In this document: piece by piece, positions 47,129 to 56,561 of the stretch | How the letters are laid out: every line of letters starts with the position of its first letter | How positions within the stretch are numbered: the stretch's first letter is position 1 | Assembly (NCBI GenBank): GCA_019245755.1 | Contig: JAFARC010000052.1 | Coordinates: 39,427-103,426, forward strand | Direction of reading: 5' to 3' | Length of the DNA: 64,000 nt | Origin: Mycobacteriaceae bacterium | GTDB lineage: Bacteria; Actinomycetota; Actinomycetes; Mycobacteriales; Mycobacteriaceae | Notes under the pieces: generated by a model | Seen by the model: the letters and a program-made list of their open reading frames with translations, nothing else | Databases searched by the model: none | Told to the model about the DNA's origin: nothing | Position numbers and translations under genes: made by a program

Positions 47129-48345
47129 GGGTGCTGATGCTGTCGTGGGAGTACCCGCCGGTGGAGGTGGGCGGGCTGGGCCGCCACGTCCATCAACTCG
47201 CGACGGCGCTGGCCGCCGCGGGCCACCAGGTCGTGGTGCTGAGCCGCCGCCCATTCGGCACGGATCCCAGCACCCATCCCGGCACGGACCAGGTCAGCGA
47301 GGGCGTGCGCGTGGTGGCCGCCGCGCAGGACCCCCACGAGTTCGATTTCGCCCGCGACATGATGGCGTGGACGCTGGCGATGGGCCATTCGATGATCCGC
47401 GCCGGGATCACGCTCGACAAACCCGACGTCGTGCACGCCCACGACTGGCTGGTGGCGCATCCGGCGGTTACGTTAAGCGGATTCTACGACGTGCCAATGG
47501 TTTCCACGGTCCACGCGACGGAGGCCGGTCGGCACTCGGGCTGGATCAACGGCGCGATCAGCAGGCAGGTGCACGCGCTGGAGTACTGGCTGGTACGCGA
47601 ATCCGACTCGCTGCTCACGTGTTCGGCGTCGATGCGCGACGAGATCACCGAGCTGTTCGGGCCAGGCTTGCCGGAGATCAGGGTGATTCGCAATGGAATC
47701 GATGTGGCGGGTTGGCCGTTCGCCTGGCGCAAACCCCGCGCCGGCCCGGCACGGCTGCTCTACGTCGGGCGGCTCGAGTACGAGAAGGGCGTTCACGACC
47801 TGATCGCGGCGCTTCCCCGTATCCGGCGGACCCATCCCGGCACCACGCTCACCATCGCCGGCGAAGGGACGCAACAGGATTGGCTCACAGTACAGGCCCG
47901 CCGGCACCGGGTGCTGAAAGCCACCACGTTCCTCGGTCGGCTGGATCATGCCGGGCTGCTCAGCGCGCTTCGCGACGCCGACGCCACCGTGCTGCCCAGC
48001 CACTACGAGCCGTTCGGCATCGTGGCACTGGAGGCGGCGGCGGCGGGCACCCCGCTGGTGACGTCGACCGCGGGCGGTCTCGGCGAGGCGGTGATCAATG
48101 GGGTGACCGGATTATCCCATCGGCCACGGGATGTGGCCGGCATCGCCGGGGCGGTGCGGCGGGTGCTCGACGACCCGGAGGCCGCCCAGCGCCGGGCGGT
48201 CGCGGCCCGGCAGCGGCTGACATCGGACTTCGACTGGGGGACGGTGGCCGCCGAAACGGCGCAGGTTTACCTCGCGGCCAAGCGCCGCGAACGCGAACCG
48301 GTGGCGCGGCCGGTGATCGTGGATCATCCCCTGGCCGACCGCTGA
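47125..48345 (+). CDS. Alpha-1,4-glucosyltransferase / glycogen synthase-like (MGLP)
   Basis: A 406-residue GT-B enzyme (Rv3032-like). The N-terminal acceptor domain opens VLMLSWEYPPVEVGGLGRHV. The C-terminal sugar-nucleotide domain holds LLYVGRLEYEKGVHDLI near 210 and HYEPFGIVALEAAAAGTPLV near 293. It elongates the alpha-1,4-glucan core of MGLP and contributes to glycogen and capsular glucan. GTG 47125 is fixed by the four-base overlap and family N-terminus. Confidence 0.9.
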   Translation: MRVLMLSWEYPPVEVGGLGRHVHQLATALAAAGHQVVVLSRRPFGTDPSTHPGTDQVSEGVRVVAAAQDPHEFDFARDMMAWTLAMGHSMIRAGITLDKPDVVHAHDWLVAHPAVTLSGFYDVPMVSTVHATEAGRHSGWINGAISRQVHALEYWLVRESDSLLTCSASMRDEITELFGPGLPEIRVIRNGIDVAGWPFAWRKPRAGPARLLYVGRLEYEKGVHDLIAALPRIRRTHPGTTLTIAGEGTQQDWLTVQARRHRVLKATTFLGRLDHAGLLSALRDADATVLPSHYEPFGIVALEAAAAGTPLVTSTAGGLGEAVINGVTGLSHRPRDVAGIAGAVRRVLDDPEAAQRRAVAARQRLTSDFDWGTVAAETAQVYLAAKRREREPVARPVIVDHPLADR

Positions 48346-48390
48346 ACGGTTCGATCGGCGTCGAATCACTTCCGGCTTAGCCTGGGTGTC

Positions 48391-49104
48391 ATGCGAGACA
48401 TCGCGGATCTTCCCGTCGGGGGTGACGCCGACATCGCCGCGCTGGGTGCGCTGTTCGCCGACCCGGCCCGCTGCTCGGTGCTGCTGGCGCTCGACGACGG
48501 CCGCGCGCTGCCGGCGAGCGTGCTGGCCGAGGAGGCCGGCGTCAGCCGGTCGACCGCCAGCAGCCACCTGACCAAGCTGACCGATGCGGGCCTGCTGCGG
48601 GTGGAGACGCACGGCCGGCACCGCTACTACCGGCTGGCCGGTCCACAGGTGGGCGCGCTGCTGGAGCAGCTGGTGGCGCTGTCCCCGCCGCGGCCGATTC
48701 GCTCGCTGCGGGAGGGCACCCGGGCGGCGAAACTGCGCTCGGCGCGCACCTGCTACGACCACCTGGCCGGCCGCCTGGGCGTCGAGCTGATGGGCAGCCT
48801 GCTGGATCGCGGGGTGCTGAGCGGCGGTGACGGGCGGTATGAACTGACCGATCGCGGCCGGGATTACCTGACCGAGCTGGGTGTCGACATTCGGTTCGGA
48901 AGAAGACCCGTGGTGCGTTACTGCGTGGACTGGAGCGAGCAGCGCCACCACCTGGGGGGCGCACTGGGCAGGGCGATACTGGAGCGGTTCCTGGCGGCGC
49001 GGTGGATCAGCCGGGTGCCCCGAGGCCGCGCGGTGGCAGTCACCGCCGAAGGCCGCACCGCGCTGGCCGACCGGTTCGGCGTCGACTGGCCCGGATCTCG
49101 TTGA
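48391..49104 (+). CDS. ArsR-type winged-helix regulator with long C-terminal domain
   Basis: A 237-residue protein. The ArsR HTH occupies residues 15-95 (LFADPARCSVLLALDDGRAL; AEEAGVSRSTASSHLTKLTD). An extra 130-residue C-terminal region with RLGVELMGSLLDRGVL and RYCVDWSEQRHHLGGALGRA resembles a second winged-helix/sensor part found in long ArsR proteins. No CxC metal site of classic ArsR was seen. TAGCCT at 48378-48383 is seven bases before the ATG, suggesting leaderless translation. Target genes are unknown; the SPFH gene 50 bases downstream is the obvious candidate. Confidence 0.82.
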   Translation: MRDIADLPVGGDADIAALGALFADPARCSVLLALDDGRALPASVLAEEAGVSRSTASSHLTKLTDAGLLRVETHGRHRYYRLAGPQVGALLEQLVALSPPRPIRSLREGTRAAKLRSARTCYDHLAGRLGVELMGSLLDRGVLSGGDGRYELTDRGRDYLTELGVDIRFGRRPVVRYCVDWSEQRHHLGGALGRAILERFLAARWISRVPRGRAVAVTAEGRTALADRFGVDWPGSR

Positions 49105-49154
49105 GACGCACAGGAGCGGGTGGAAGAATCCGAGGTGACGGAATCGAGGTCACC

Positions 49155-49946
49155 ATGACAATCTTTTACGTCCTTGCCGCGGCGTTCGGCGCCGGGGCGT
49201 TCTGGCTGGCAACCAACTTCCGCGTCGTCAAACAGTTCGAGCGGGGCGTGGTCTTCCGGTTCGGGCGAGTGCAGCAAAGCGTCCGTGGGCCGGGGCTCAC
49301 CGTGCTGATCCCGATCGCAGACCGTATGCAGAAGGTCAACATGCAGATCATCACCCTGCCGGTGCCGGCCCAGGACGGCATCACCCGCGACAACGTGACG
49401 GTGCGGGTGGACGCGGTCATCTACTTCAAGGTCGAGGACCCGCTGCGCGCCGCTGTCGATGTGCAGGACTACATGTCGGCCATCGGGCAAGTCGCGCAGA
49501 CATCGCTGCGGTCGATCATCGGCAAGAGCAACCTGGATGACCTGCTGTCCAACCGGGAGCGGCTCAATCAGGGCCTGGAAGTGCTGATCGACAGCCCGGC
49601 GCTGGGTTGGGGCATCCACATCGACCGCGTCGAGATCAAGGACGTCGTGCTGCCCGACTCGATGAAGCGGTCGATCGCCCGCCAAGCCGAGGCGGAACGC
49701 GAGCGACGCGCCCGGGTCATCACCGCCGACGGCGAGCTGCAGGCATCCGAGAAACTCGCCCAGGCCGCGCAGGTGATGGGCGAACACCCCGCGGCGCTGC
49801 AGCTGCGGCTGCTGGAGACCGTCGTGGAGGTGGCCGCCGAGAAGAACAACACCCTGGTGTTGCCGTTCCCCGTCGAATTGCTGCGGTTCCTGGAGAAGGC
49901 CACGCCGCAGCCCGCCGACCGGGCTGAGGCAAGTCTGCTGCCCTAG
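49155..49946 (+). CDS. Stomatin/slipin SPFH-domain membrane protein
   Basis: A 263-residue protein. One N-terminal membrane segment (YVLAAAFGAGAFWLATNF) is followed by the SPFH core (VVKQFERGVVFRFGRVQ; GLTVLIPIADRMQKVNMQ), the QTSLRSIIGKSNLDDLLSNR helix near 120, and a charged AEAERERRARVI coiled region. Slipins oligomerise into membrane microdomain rings and often act with an NfeD partner, not present here. ATG 49155. Placed between MGLP genes downstream of an ArsR gene. Confidence 0.88.
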   Translation: MTIFYVLAAAFGAGAFWLATNFRVVKQFERGVVFRFGRVQQSVRGPGLTVLIPIADRMQKVNMQIITLPVPAQDGITRDNVTVRVDAVIYFKVEDPLRAAVDVQDYMSAIGQVAQTSLRSIIGKSNLDDLLSNRERLNQGLEVLIDSPALGWGIHIDRVEIKDVVLPDSMKRSIARQAEAERERRARVITADGELQASEKLAQAAQVMGEHPAALQLRLLETVVEVAAEKNNTLVLPFPVELLRFLEKATPQPADRAEASLLP

Positions 49947-49971
49947 CGGGTGCCTAGCGGGCCCGGCGGGG

Positions 49972-50709
49972 TCAGCGGGTGGCTTTCTTGCGGTCAATGT
50001 CGGCCAGCGCGGCGGCAAGTTCCGCACGCTGCGCTGCCGACGTCTCCCAGGCCAGCTTGCGGTTCTTGACCACCTTCGCGGGTGCACCGACCGCGATCGA
50101 ATAGTCCGGAATGTCGCCCTTGACCACCGCGTGCGCACCCAGTACGCAGCCCCGTCCAATCGTGGTACCCCGCAAAACGCTGACCTTCGCGGCGATCCAG
50201 GTGTCCGGGCCGATGCGGACCGGGCTCTTGGTGATGCCCTGGTCCTTGATCGGCATGTTCACGTCATCCATTTTGTGGTCGAAGTCGCAGACGTAGCACC
50301 AGTCCGCCATCAGCACCGAGTCGCCCAGCTCGACGTCGAGGTAGGCGTTGATGACGTTGTCCCGGCCGAGCACCACCTTGTCACCGAATCGCAGCGAGCC
50401 CTCGTGGGCGCGGATCGTGTTCTTGTCGCCGATGTGCACCCAGCGGCCGATCTCCAGCTGCGCCAGCTCCGGCGTGGCGTGGATCTCCACGCCCTTGCCG
50501 AGGAACACCATGCCGCGGGTGATGACGTGCGGGTTGGCCAGCTTGAATTTCAACAACCGCCAGTACCGGACCAAGTACCACGGCGTATAAGCCCGATTGG
50601 CCAACACCCACTTCAGCGAGGCCAGGGTCAAGAACTTGGCCTGGCGCGGGTCACGCAGCCGCGAACCGCGCCAACGTTTGTGGATCGGCGCACCCCACAT
50701 CGTCGTCAT
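49972..50709 (-). CDS. Left-handed beta-helix acyltransferase (MGLP acetyltransferase-like)
   Basis: A 245-residue hexapeptide-repeat acyltransferase (Rv3034c-like). Repeats run from about residue 80 (LEIGRWVHIGDKNTIRAHEG) to RIGPDTWIAAKVSVLRGTTI and CVLGAHAVVKGDIPDYSIAV, as in maltose/galactoside O-acetyltransferases. Acyl modification of MGLP is inferred from the cluster. ATG 50709. Convergent with the SPFH gene (25 bases). Confidence 0.8.
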   Translation of the reverse strand: MTTMWGAPIHKRWRGSRLRDPRQAKFLTLASLKWVLANRAYTPWYLVRYWRLLKFKLANPHVITRGMVFLGKGVEIHATPELAQLEIGRWVHIGDKNTIRAHEGSLRFGDKVVLGRDNVINAYLDVELGDSVLMADWCYVCDFDHKMDDVNMPIKDQGITKSPVRIGPDTWIAAKVSVLRGTTIGRGCVLGAHAVVKGDIPDYSIAVGAPAKVVKNRKLAWETSAAQRAELAAALADIDRKKATR

Positions 50710-50793
50710 GGCCGGAAAGCCTACGCCGAGCGGCACAACCGGCCGGGTTACCCTCGGTGGACGCGACCGCTGCCCGGCCAACGGAAAGGACGC

Positions 50794-52104
50794 ATGTTCG
50801 CCCGCTTCCCGCTTCGACGATTCGTGGCACTCGCGTCGACGGCAGTCGTTCTCACCGTGACGGTCGCGGGCTGCGGAAACACCGACAGCTGGGTCGAGGC
50901 GGCGCCCACCGGGGGCTGGCCCGGCCAGTACGCCGACGCCGCCAACAGCAGCTACACCGCCACCGCCGGGGCTCAGGCGCTGAGACTGCGGTGGACCCGC
51001 TCGGTCAAGGGCAGCCTGTTCGCGTCGGCCGCCCTCGGCGGGGGCGACACCCACTATGTCGCACTCAACGGCCAGACCGCCGGCGGCTGTTCGCTGATGG
51101 TGTGGGAGAACGCCAACAACGGGCGGCAGCGCTGGTGCACGCGGCTGGTGCTCGGCGGCGGGTTCGCCAGCCCGCTGTTCGACCAGTTCGACAACCTCTA
51201 TGTCGGCCAGCCCGGCACCATGCTGTCGTATCCGTCGACGCAGTGGGTGCGCTGGCGGCACCCGGTGATCGGGATGCCAATGACGCCGCGGTTCCTCGGT
51301 GGCGGACGATTGCTGGTGGTCACGCACCTGGGCCAGGTGCAGGTGGTCGACGCCCACAGCGGTGACGTGGTGGGCTCCTCCATCGACCTGGTGCTGGGGG
51401 TCGACCCCACCGACTCCAACCGCGGCCTCACCGACTGCCAGCAGGCCCGGCCGCTGTGCCCGGTGGCGGCGGCCCCCGCCTACGCGCCGTCGAACGGCAT
51501 GATCGTCGTCGGGCTGTGGCCGCCCGGCGCCAGGGCGCCGATGCTGACGGCGCTGCAATACCACGCGGGGCAGACACCGGTGCTCTCCCAGGAGTGGACG
51601 AGCGACGCCGTGACAGGCGGTGTGCTGGCCAGCCCGGTGCTCTCGGCCAACGGCTCAACGGTCTATGTCAACAGCCGCGACGGCGGGCTGTGGGCATTGG
51701 GCGCCGCGGACGGCAAGCCGAAATGGTCGGTGCCACTGGGCTTTACGCCGCAAACGCCGCCGTCGGTGGCGCCCGGCGGGTTGATCGTCGCCGGCGGCGG
51801 TCCAGGGACGAAACTGGTGGCAGTGCGCGACGGCGGTGACCACGGCGACGTGCTGTGGCGACGCGACGACGTCACACCGCTGTGCACGCCCAGCCAGGCC
51901 GGCCACGACGTCGCCTACGCCGTGACCCCCGACGGCGGCACCGGTCTGCAGCTGCTGGTCTTCGACCCCGCCGACGGGCGCAGCCTCAACAGCTATCCGC
52001 TTCCGCAGGCGACCGGCTGGCCGGTCGGGGTGGCGGTCGGTCACGACGGTCGCGTGGTCACCGGCACCAGCGACGGCCAGGTGTACAGCTTCGCGCCGGC
52101 CTGA
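50794..52104 (+). CDS. PQQ-like beta-propeller lipoprotein
   Basis: A 436-residue lipoprotein (Rv3035-like). Signal peptide with lipobox VTVAGC (Cys about 27). Repeated blades with W and DG motifs, for example VYVNSRDGGLWALGAADGKP near 295, indicate a PQQ-type propeller without obvious cofactor residues, so a binding or scaffold role is as likely as catalysis. GGAAAGGA precedes ATG 50794. Divergent from the acyltransferase; convergent with the TB22.2-like gene, 11 bases apart. Confidence 0.78.
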   Translation: MFARFPLRRFVALASTAVVLTVTVAGCGNTDSWVEAAPTGGWPGQYADAANSSYTATAGAQALRLRWTRSVKGSLFASAALGGGDTHYVALNGQTAGGCSLMVWENANNGRQRWCTRLVLGGGFASPLFDQFDNLYVGQPGTMLSYPSTQWVRWRHPVIGMPMTPRFLGGGRLLVVTHLGQVQVVDAHSGDVVGSSIDLVLGVDPTDSNRGLTDCQQARPLCPVAAAPAYAPSNGMIVVGLWPPGARAPMLTALQYHAGQTPVLSQEWTSDAVTGGVLASPVLSANGSTVYVNSRDGGLWALGAADGKPKWSVPLGFTPQTPPSVAPGGLIVAGGGPGTKLVAVRDGGDHGDVLWRRDDVTPLCTPSQAGHDVAYAVTPDGGTGLQLLVFDPADGRSLNSYPLPQATGWPVGVAVGHDGRVVTGTSDGQVYSFAPA

Positions 52105-52115
52105 GGTTTGCGGGC

Positions 52116-52808
52116 TCAGGCCAGCACCGGGGCAACCGCGCTGCGCGGCACGTGCACCTCGTTGGCACCCGCCGACGACGGCAGCAGTTCGCCCTGGCTG
52201 AAAAAGAAGATCAGCTCGTCGTCGGTGACCGCGAAGTTCTGGTAGTGCGACGGGTCCATCCCGTCGCCCGGCGAAATCGAAACCGGCTGGCCGGTCTGCC
52301 GCGCCAATTCCCGTTGCACGATCGGAAAAATCACCGCCAGCGGCTTGCTGCCCGGCTTGAACAGGGCGTCGAACACGATCGGCTGGCTGGTGTCGAGGTT
52401 GTCATTGAAGGCCTTGTACCAGGTCACCGGGTGCGCGCCGCCGACATCCTGGAAGATCTTGAACACCGCGCTCTGCGTCCCGTGCGGCGCCGTGCCGGAG
52501 TGGTACTCCACCGCGTTCGCGTCGAGCTCGTAGGGCAGATTCCGGGAGCCCGGCATCTGCGAGACGTTGATGAACCCGTCGCGGGTCTGGGTCAGGTAAT
52601 CGATCATCGGCTGCATGTTCGCGTAGTCGACCGGGAAGGTGGCGTCGAACCGGTAGGTGTTGGTGGCGGCGTGGATCTGGCACGTGTTGTTGTCGACGGC
52701 GCCGCCCATGTCCGCGCACGGGGTTTGGCCCCGCGCGACGGTGCCGCCCGGCAACCCGAGCAGGAGCCCGGCGGCCAGAACCGCGGCCGCCTTCAACGAG
52801 CGTGTCAT
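52116..52808 (-). CDS. Secreted TB22.2-like protein (DUF3298/RsiV-like)
   Basis: A 230-residue exported protein. A Sec signal peptide (MTRSLKAAAVLAAGLLLGLP) is probably cleaved after the GTVARG region. The mature part has PVTWYKAFNDNLDTSQPIVF and the DUF3298-type ending with TDDELIFFFSQGELLPSSAG. It matches mycobacterial TB22.2 (Rv3036c), for which esterase activity has been suggested; no clear Ser-His-Asp triad is visible. Two cysteines (PCADM, NTCQI) may form a disulfide. ATG 52808. Confidence 0.78.
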   Translation of the reverse strand: MTRSLKAAAVLAAGLLLGLPGGTVARGQTPCADMGGAVDNNTCQIHAATNTYRFDATFPVDYANMQPMIDYLTQTRDGFINVSQMPGSRNLPYELDANAVEYHSGTAPHGTQSAVFKIFQDVGGAHPVTWYKAFNDNLDTSQPIVFDALFKPGSKPLAVIFPIVQRELARQTGQPVSISPGDGMDPSHYQNFAVTDDELIFFFSQGELLPSSAGANEVHVPRSAVAPVLA

Positions 52809-52850
52809 CGGTTTCCTCGAGACGAGTTGGCCGCCAGCGTACCCGCGGCC

Positions 52851-54017
52851 CTATCGCGACGGACGGCAAATGAAGGCCGCCAGCCGACCCGGCCGGGTGC
52901 CCACCCGGGTGATCACCACCGACAGCTGCTGAGTGCCCCGCAACCGCAGCCGAGGCCGCAGCGCCGCCGGGTCGACGTCGACACCGCGCACCAGGATTTC
53001 GACGGCGCCGCAGTCCCGTGCGGCCAGCGCCTGGCGCATTCGCCGCTCGCCGAACGGTATCTCCTCGAGCACCTCGAATCCGCGCACTCCGGATGGCAGC
53101 TGCGCGCCCGACAGATAGGCGATCCTGGGGTCGAGTTGCCACAGGTTGTGCCGGGCCGCGTAATGGCGCACCAAGCCGGCCCGCACCACCGCCCCGTCGG
53201 GATCGATGATCCACCGCCCGGCCGGCGCAACGGGACAGTCGTCGGGATCTTCGTCGGTGATCTGCGTCAGGGCACCGTGTCCGTCGAGGATGGTGGCGCG
53301 CCGCGACACACCCGTTCGGGCCAGGCCGGGCGGCCACAGGCATGCTTCCCGGACCGCACCGCCCAGCGATGTCACCTCGATCTCACCTTCGAACCCGGCG
53401 CCGCTCAGCCACTCGAAATCGATTCCCGGGGAGCACTTCACCACCAGATCACGCCCGGCATAAGTGTCGAGAAGCCGGTCCAGCGGCGGCGTGTAGTCGC
53501 GCGGGTCGAAGCGGCGCCTAGCGCCGGACCGCCGGCCCGGGTCGGCGAACACGGCCGTGTTCCTGCTGACCGGATGCAGCGCGTCGGCGCGCAGCAGCGC
53601 CACACCGGCCACGTTGTGGCGGGCCATCGCCAGCCGTACCGGGTCGATATCGCTGCCGAGCACGTTGGCCACCTGGCGCAGCTGCGCCAACTCGGTGCCG
53701 ATCGAACACGTGACGTCGTGGACCGTGCGGCCGGCGAGCCGGGCCGCCCGGTGCGCCGCCACCGCCGCGGCGGTGGCCTGCTGCAACGCGTCGTCGGTGA
53801 ACAGCCAAGCGCCGACGTCGCCGAACTTGGCCGCTGCGCGTCGGCGCAGCAGCACCGTCTGGACCAGGATGCCGGCCCGATTCCCGAAAAGCCTTCGCGC
53901 CGAGGCGATGTCGGAAATACGGGTAGACTCCGTCAGCGGATAGGCCCCGACCGTCCGCAGCGCCTCGACGCCCGGTGCCGACCGTAGGTAGGCGACGTCG
54001 TCGAGCGAGAAGTTCAG
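52851..54017 (-). CDS. THUMP-like class I methyltransferase with putative CTG start
   Basis: A 388-residue protein (Rv3037c-like). SAM region DVTCSIGTELAQLRQVANVL near 85, then VLGSDIDPVRLAMARHNVAG; AVFADPGRRSGARRRF near 135; a C-terminal THUMP-like end. Related to RNA-binding methyltransferases. The frame contains no ATG, GTG or TTG near the natural N-terminus. CTG 54017 (NFSLDDVAYLRSAPG follows) overlaps the preceding stop as CTGA, the same geometry as the ATGA/GTGA overlaps nearby, so CTG initiation is proposed. The far-upstream in-frame start at 54179 would overlap the preceding gene by 166 bases. Confidence 0.65.
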   Translation of the reverse strand: MNFSLDDVAYLRSAPGVEALRTVGAYPLTESTRISDIASARRLFGNRAGILVQTVLLRRRAAAKFGDVGAWLFTDDALQQATAAAVAAHRAARLAGRTVHDVTCSIGTELAQLRQVANVLGSDIDPVRLAMARHNVAGVALLRADALHPVSRNTAVFADPGRRSGARRRFDPRDYTPPLDRLLDTYAGRDLVVKCSPGIDFEWLSGAGFEGEIEVTSLGGAVREACLWPPGLARTGVSRRATILDGHGALTQITDEDPDDCPVAPAGRWIIDPDGAVVRAGLVRHYAARHNLWQLDPRIAYLSGAQLPSGVRGFEVLEEIPFGERRMRQALAARDCGAVEILVRGVDVDPAALRPRLRLRGTQQLSVVITRVGTRPGRLAAFICRPSR

Positions 54018-55024
54018 GGTCCCTGGGGGTCGGGCGAACCGAGGTGGGCAGCACGGGGCTTTACCCCGGTGACCATCACGTTGTAGTACCAGCCCTTCGG
54101 CACCAGGTGACTGAGCACATTGGCGTCCACCCAGCTGAGCATCAGCCAACTGGCGAAGGCGAATTTCGCCCAGTGCCAACCCAGCCGGCCGGGCGGCACC
54201 GCCGCCTCCAGGGTGCGGAGCGGCCAGCCCAGCATCGCCGCGGTGAATTCCGTGGTGGCGGTGCGCACCTCGACAGCGCCCGCGTGCACCGACATCCGCT
54301 CCAGGTCGGCCGGGTCGAAGGTGTGCAGATCGACGATCGCCTCCAGGGTCGCGGCGCGGGAGGACTCATCGAGTTCGGCCTGCGGGCGCCGCCAGCCGGT
54401 CAGCCCCGGCAACCGCGTCACGTTCGTGACCGCCCGCCACGTCAGCGTCGACAGGGCGCGGGCGTAGCCGTTGCCGACGTTGGTCGGCTCGCCGGCGAAG
54501 ATGAAACGGCCGCCGGGCTTGAGCACCCGCACGACCTCACGCAGCGACCGCTCGACGTCGGGGATGTGATGAAGCACCGCGTGCCCGACCACCAGGTCGA
54601 AGCTGTCGTCGTCGTAGGGGATGCCCTCCGCGTCGGCCACCCGGCCATCGATCTGCAGACCGAGCGACTCACCGTTACGGATGGCGACCTTGACCATGCC
54701 CGGCGACAGATCGGTCACCGACCCGCGCCGCGCGACGCCGGCCTGGATCAGGTTGAGCAAAAAGAAGCCGCTGCCGCAGCCCAGTTCCAACGCGCGCTCG
54801 TAGGGCAGGTTGCGCAGTTCTTCGCCCGGAACGGTCGCGTCGAAGAGGTCGCGGGCGTAGTCGACACACCGTTTGTCATACGAGATCGACCACTTGTCGT
54901 CGTAGTTCTCGGCTTCCCAGTCGTGGTAGAGCACTTGGGCGAGTTTGCGGTCGTGGCGGGCGGCCTCGACCTGTTCCGCGGTGGCGTGCGGTTGCGGCAC
55001 GGGATCGTGACTGGTCGTGGTCAT
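54014..55024 (-). CDS. SAM-dependent methyltransferase
   Basis: A 336-residue class I methyltransferase (Rv3038c-like). Motif I ALELGCGSGFFLLNLIQAG is near residue 80; VVGHAVLHHIPDVERSLREV near 145 is the UbiE/Coq5-type post-II region. The C-terminal 120 residues include a hydrophobic stretch (AKFAFASWLMLSWVDANVL). Substrate unknown. ATG 55024 is used; TTG 55033 is three codons upstream. Its stop forms the CTGA overlap with the next gene. Confidence 0.78.
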   Translation of the reverse strand: MTTTSHDPVPQPHATAEQVEAARHDRKLAQVLYHDWEAENYDDKWSISYDKRCVDYARDLFDATVPGEELRNLPYERALELGCGSGFFLLNLIQAGVARRGSVTDLSPGMVKVAIRNGESLGLQIDGRVADAEGIPYDDDSFDLVVGHAVLHHIPDVERSLREVVRVLKPGGRFIFAGEPTNVGNGYARALSTLTWRAVTNVTRLPGLTGWRRPQAELDESSRAATLEAIVDLHTFDPADLERMSVHAGAVEVRTATTEFTAAMLGWPLRTLEAAVPPGRLGWHWAKFAFASWLMLSWVDANVLSHLVPKGWYYNVMVTGVKPRAAHLGSPDPQGP

Positions 55025-55035
55025 GACGGGCAAGC

Positions 55036-55770
55036 CTATCCGCCCGCCGCGTCGGCGACGAACCGCCGGTCGGCGCGGGCGAAGGCCTCGACGTAGCGGC
55101 GCCGCTCGTGGTCCAGATCGCCACCGTCGATCGCGGCCTTGGCGGCGGCCAGCGCGGGTTGGGGCATCGCGAGGAAGCGGCCGACCCAGTGGGCCGCGGC
55201 GTCGTAGACAGCGTCTGGCGCGACCATCTCGTCGAGTAGCCCGATCGCCAGCGCCTCGCGGGCGTCCACGAACCGGCCGCTGAACGCCAGCTCCTTGGCA
55301 CGGCTCGCGCCGACCAGCCGCGGAAGCCGCACCGACGTGCCGCCCCCCGGGATCAGGCCGGCCAGAATCTCGGTGCAGCCCAGCTTGGCGTTGTCGCCCG
55401 CGATCCGCCAGTCGGCGGCCAATGCGAGGCCCAGGCCGCTGCCGAGCGCATACCCGGTGATGGCCGCCACCGTCGGTTTCGGGATCGCGGCGACGGCGCT
55501 GACGGCGTCCTGGCGCAACCGCGCCACCATGTCGGCGTCAGACGGGCCGAGCGTGCGCAATTCGTCGAGGTCGTCGCCGGCGCAGAAGATCTCGTGGCCG
55601 CCGAACAGGATCACGGCGCCGATGTCGTCGCGGGCAGCCACTTCGGCGGCCACTGCGACGACCTCGCGGCAGGCCTGCCGGGTCAGGGTGTTGGTCGGCG
55701 GCCGGGACAGGACGATCGTGGCGATACCCGGGCGTTGATCGCTGACATAAACGCTGACGAACTCGTTCAC
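55036..55770 (-). CDS. echA17: Enoyl-CoA hydratase/isomerase family protein
   Basis: A 244-residue crotonase-fold protein. The oxyanion-hole segments are [20 protein letters not shown] near 58 and [20 protein letters not shown] near 100, then [20 protein letters not shown] near 127. It hydrates or isomerises enoyl-CoA in fatty-acid metabolism; chain specificity is unknown. GTG 55770 overlaps the NUDIX stop by four bases. The symbol is based on position relative to Rv3039c. Confidence 0.82.
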   Translation of the reverse strand: MNEFVSVYVSDQRPGIATIVLSRPPTNTLTRQACREVVAVAAEVAARDDIGAVILFGGHEIFCAGDDLDELRTLGPSDADMVARLRQDAVSAVAAIPKPTVAAITGYALGSGLGLALAADWRIAGDNAKLGCTEILAGLIPGGGTSVRLPRLVGASRAKELAFSGRFVDAREALAIGLLDEMVAPDAVYDAAAHWVGRFLAMPQPALAAAKAAIDGGDLDHERRRYVEAFARADRRFVADAAGG

Positions 55771-56561
55771 CACGGCCGCCCGCGGCGCGCGCGCTCGTAG
55801 CGCTCGCTGTCGAAGAACTGCAGGCTCCAGTTGCCTTCGGTCCCGATGACTTCGGTCCGCATCGGGACTATCTCGCGCTGGGTGGCCAGCACCTCGGCGA
55901 CGCTGCCGGTCCGGGCCAGCGTGTCGAGCTGCGTCCAGGTCGGCGGCAGCAGGACCCGGCGACCGGCCGCGAAGTCCTCGATCGCCTCGGCCGGGGTGGC
56001 CCAGCGCGCGTCCACCGCCTCGGTGGTGTAGCCGTCGGCATGCTGGCCCTGCGGCAACGCGGCGACGAAGAAGTAGGTGTCGTAGCGGCGGCGGTGTCCG
56101 GTCGCCGGGGTCACCCAGTTCGCCCACGGCCGCAGCAGGTCGGCGCGCAGCACCAGGTTCTGCCGCCGCAGGAAGTCGCCGAACGACAGCTCGCCGACGG
56201 CCAGCTGCCGACGGGCGCCACGATAGGCTGTGGCGTCGGCGACAATGGTGCGCTGGTCGGGACCGGCCAACAGCACCCCGCACTCCTCGAACGTCTCCCG
56301 GGCGGCCGTGCACACCAGCGCCAGCGCGAGATCCTCGCCGACCCCCAGCCGCTGCGCCCACCACGCGGGTGGTGGGCCCGCCCAGGCGATGTCGGCGCTG
56401 CGATCGCGGTCATCGACGCCGCCGCCGGGAAAGACGGTGGTGTTCGGCGCGAATTCCATGTTCCGGTGCCGTTGCAGCAGGAACACGGCCAGCCCGTCTC
56501 CGGTGTCCCGCAGCAGCATCACGGTCGCGGCGGGCCGCGGTGTCATCGGCGCCTCGGTCAT
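55767..56561 (-). CDS. NUDIX hydrolase
   Basis: A 264-residue NUDIX protein (Rv3040c-like). [12 protein letters not shown] near 44 begins the domain and the box is degenerate but recognisable, with [15 protein letters not shown] near 90 supplying the REx2EExG metal ligands. Distance between G and RE is longer than canonical, as in CoA- and ADP-sugar-type members. Substrate unknown. ATG 56561 shares one base with the ABC gene stop (TGATG). Confidence 0.82.
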   Translation of the reverse strand: MTEAPMTPRPAATVMLLRDTGDGLAVFLLQRHRNMEFAPNTTVFPGGGVDDRDRSADIAWAGPPPAWWAQRLGVGEDLALALVCTAARETFEECGVLLAGPDQRTIVADATAYRGARRQLAVGELSFGDFLRRQNLVLRADLLRPWANWVTPATGHRRRYDTYFFVAALPQGQHADGYTTEAVDARWATPAEAIEDFAAGRRVLLPPTWTQLDTLARTGSVAEVLATQREIVPMRTEVIGTEGNWSLQFFDSERYERARRGRPW

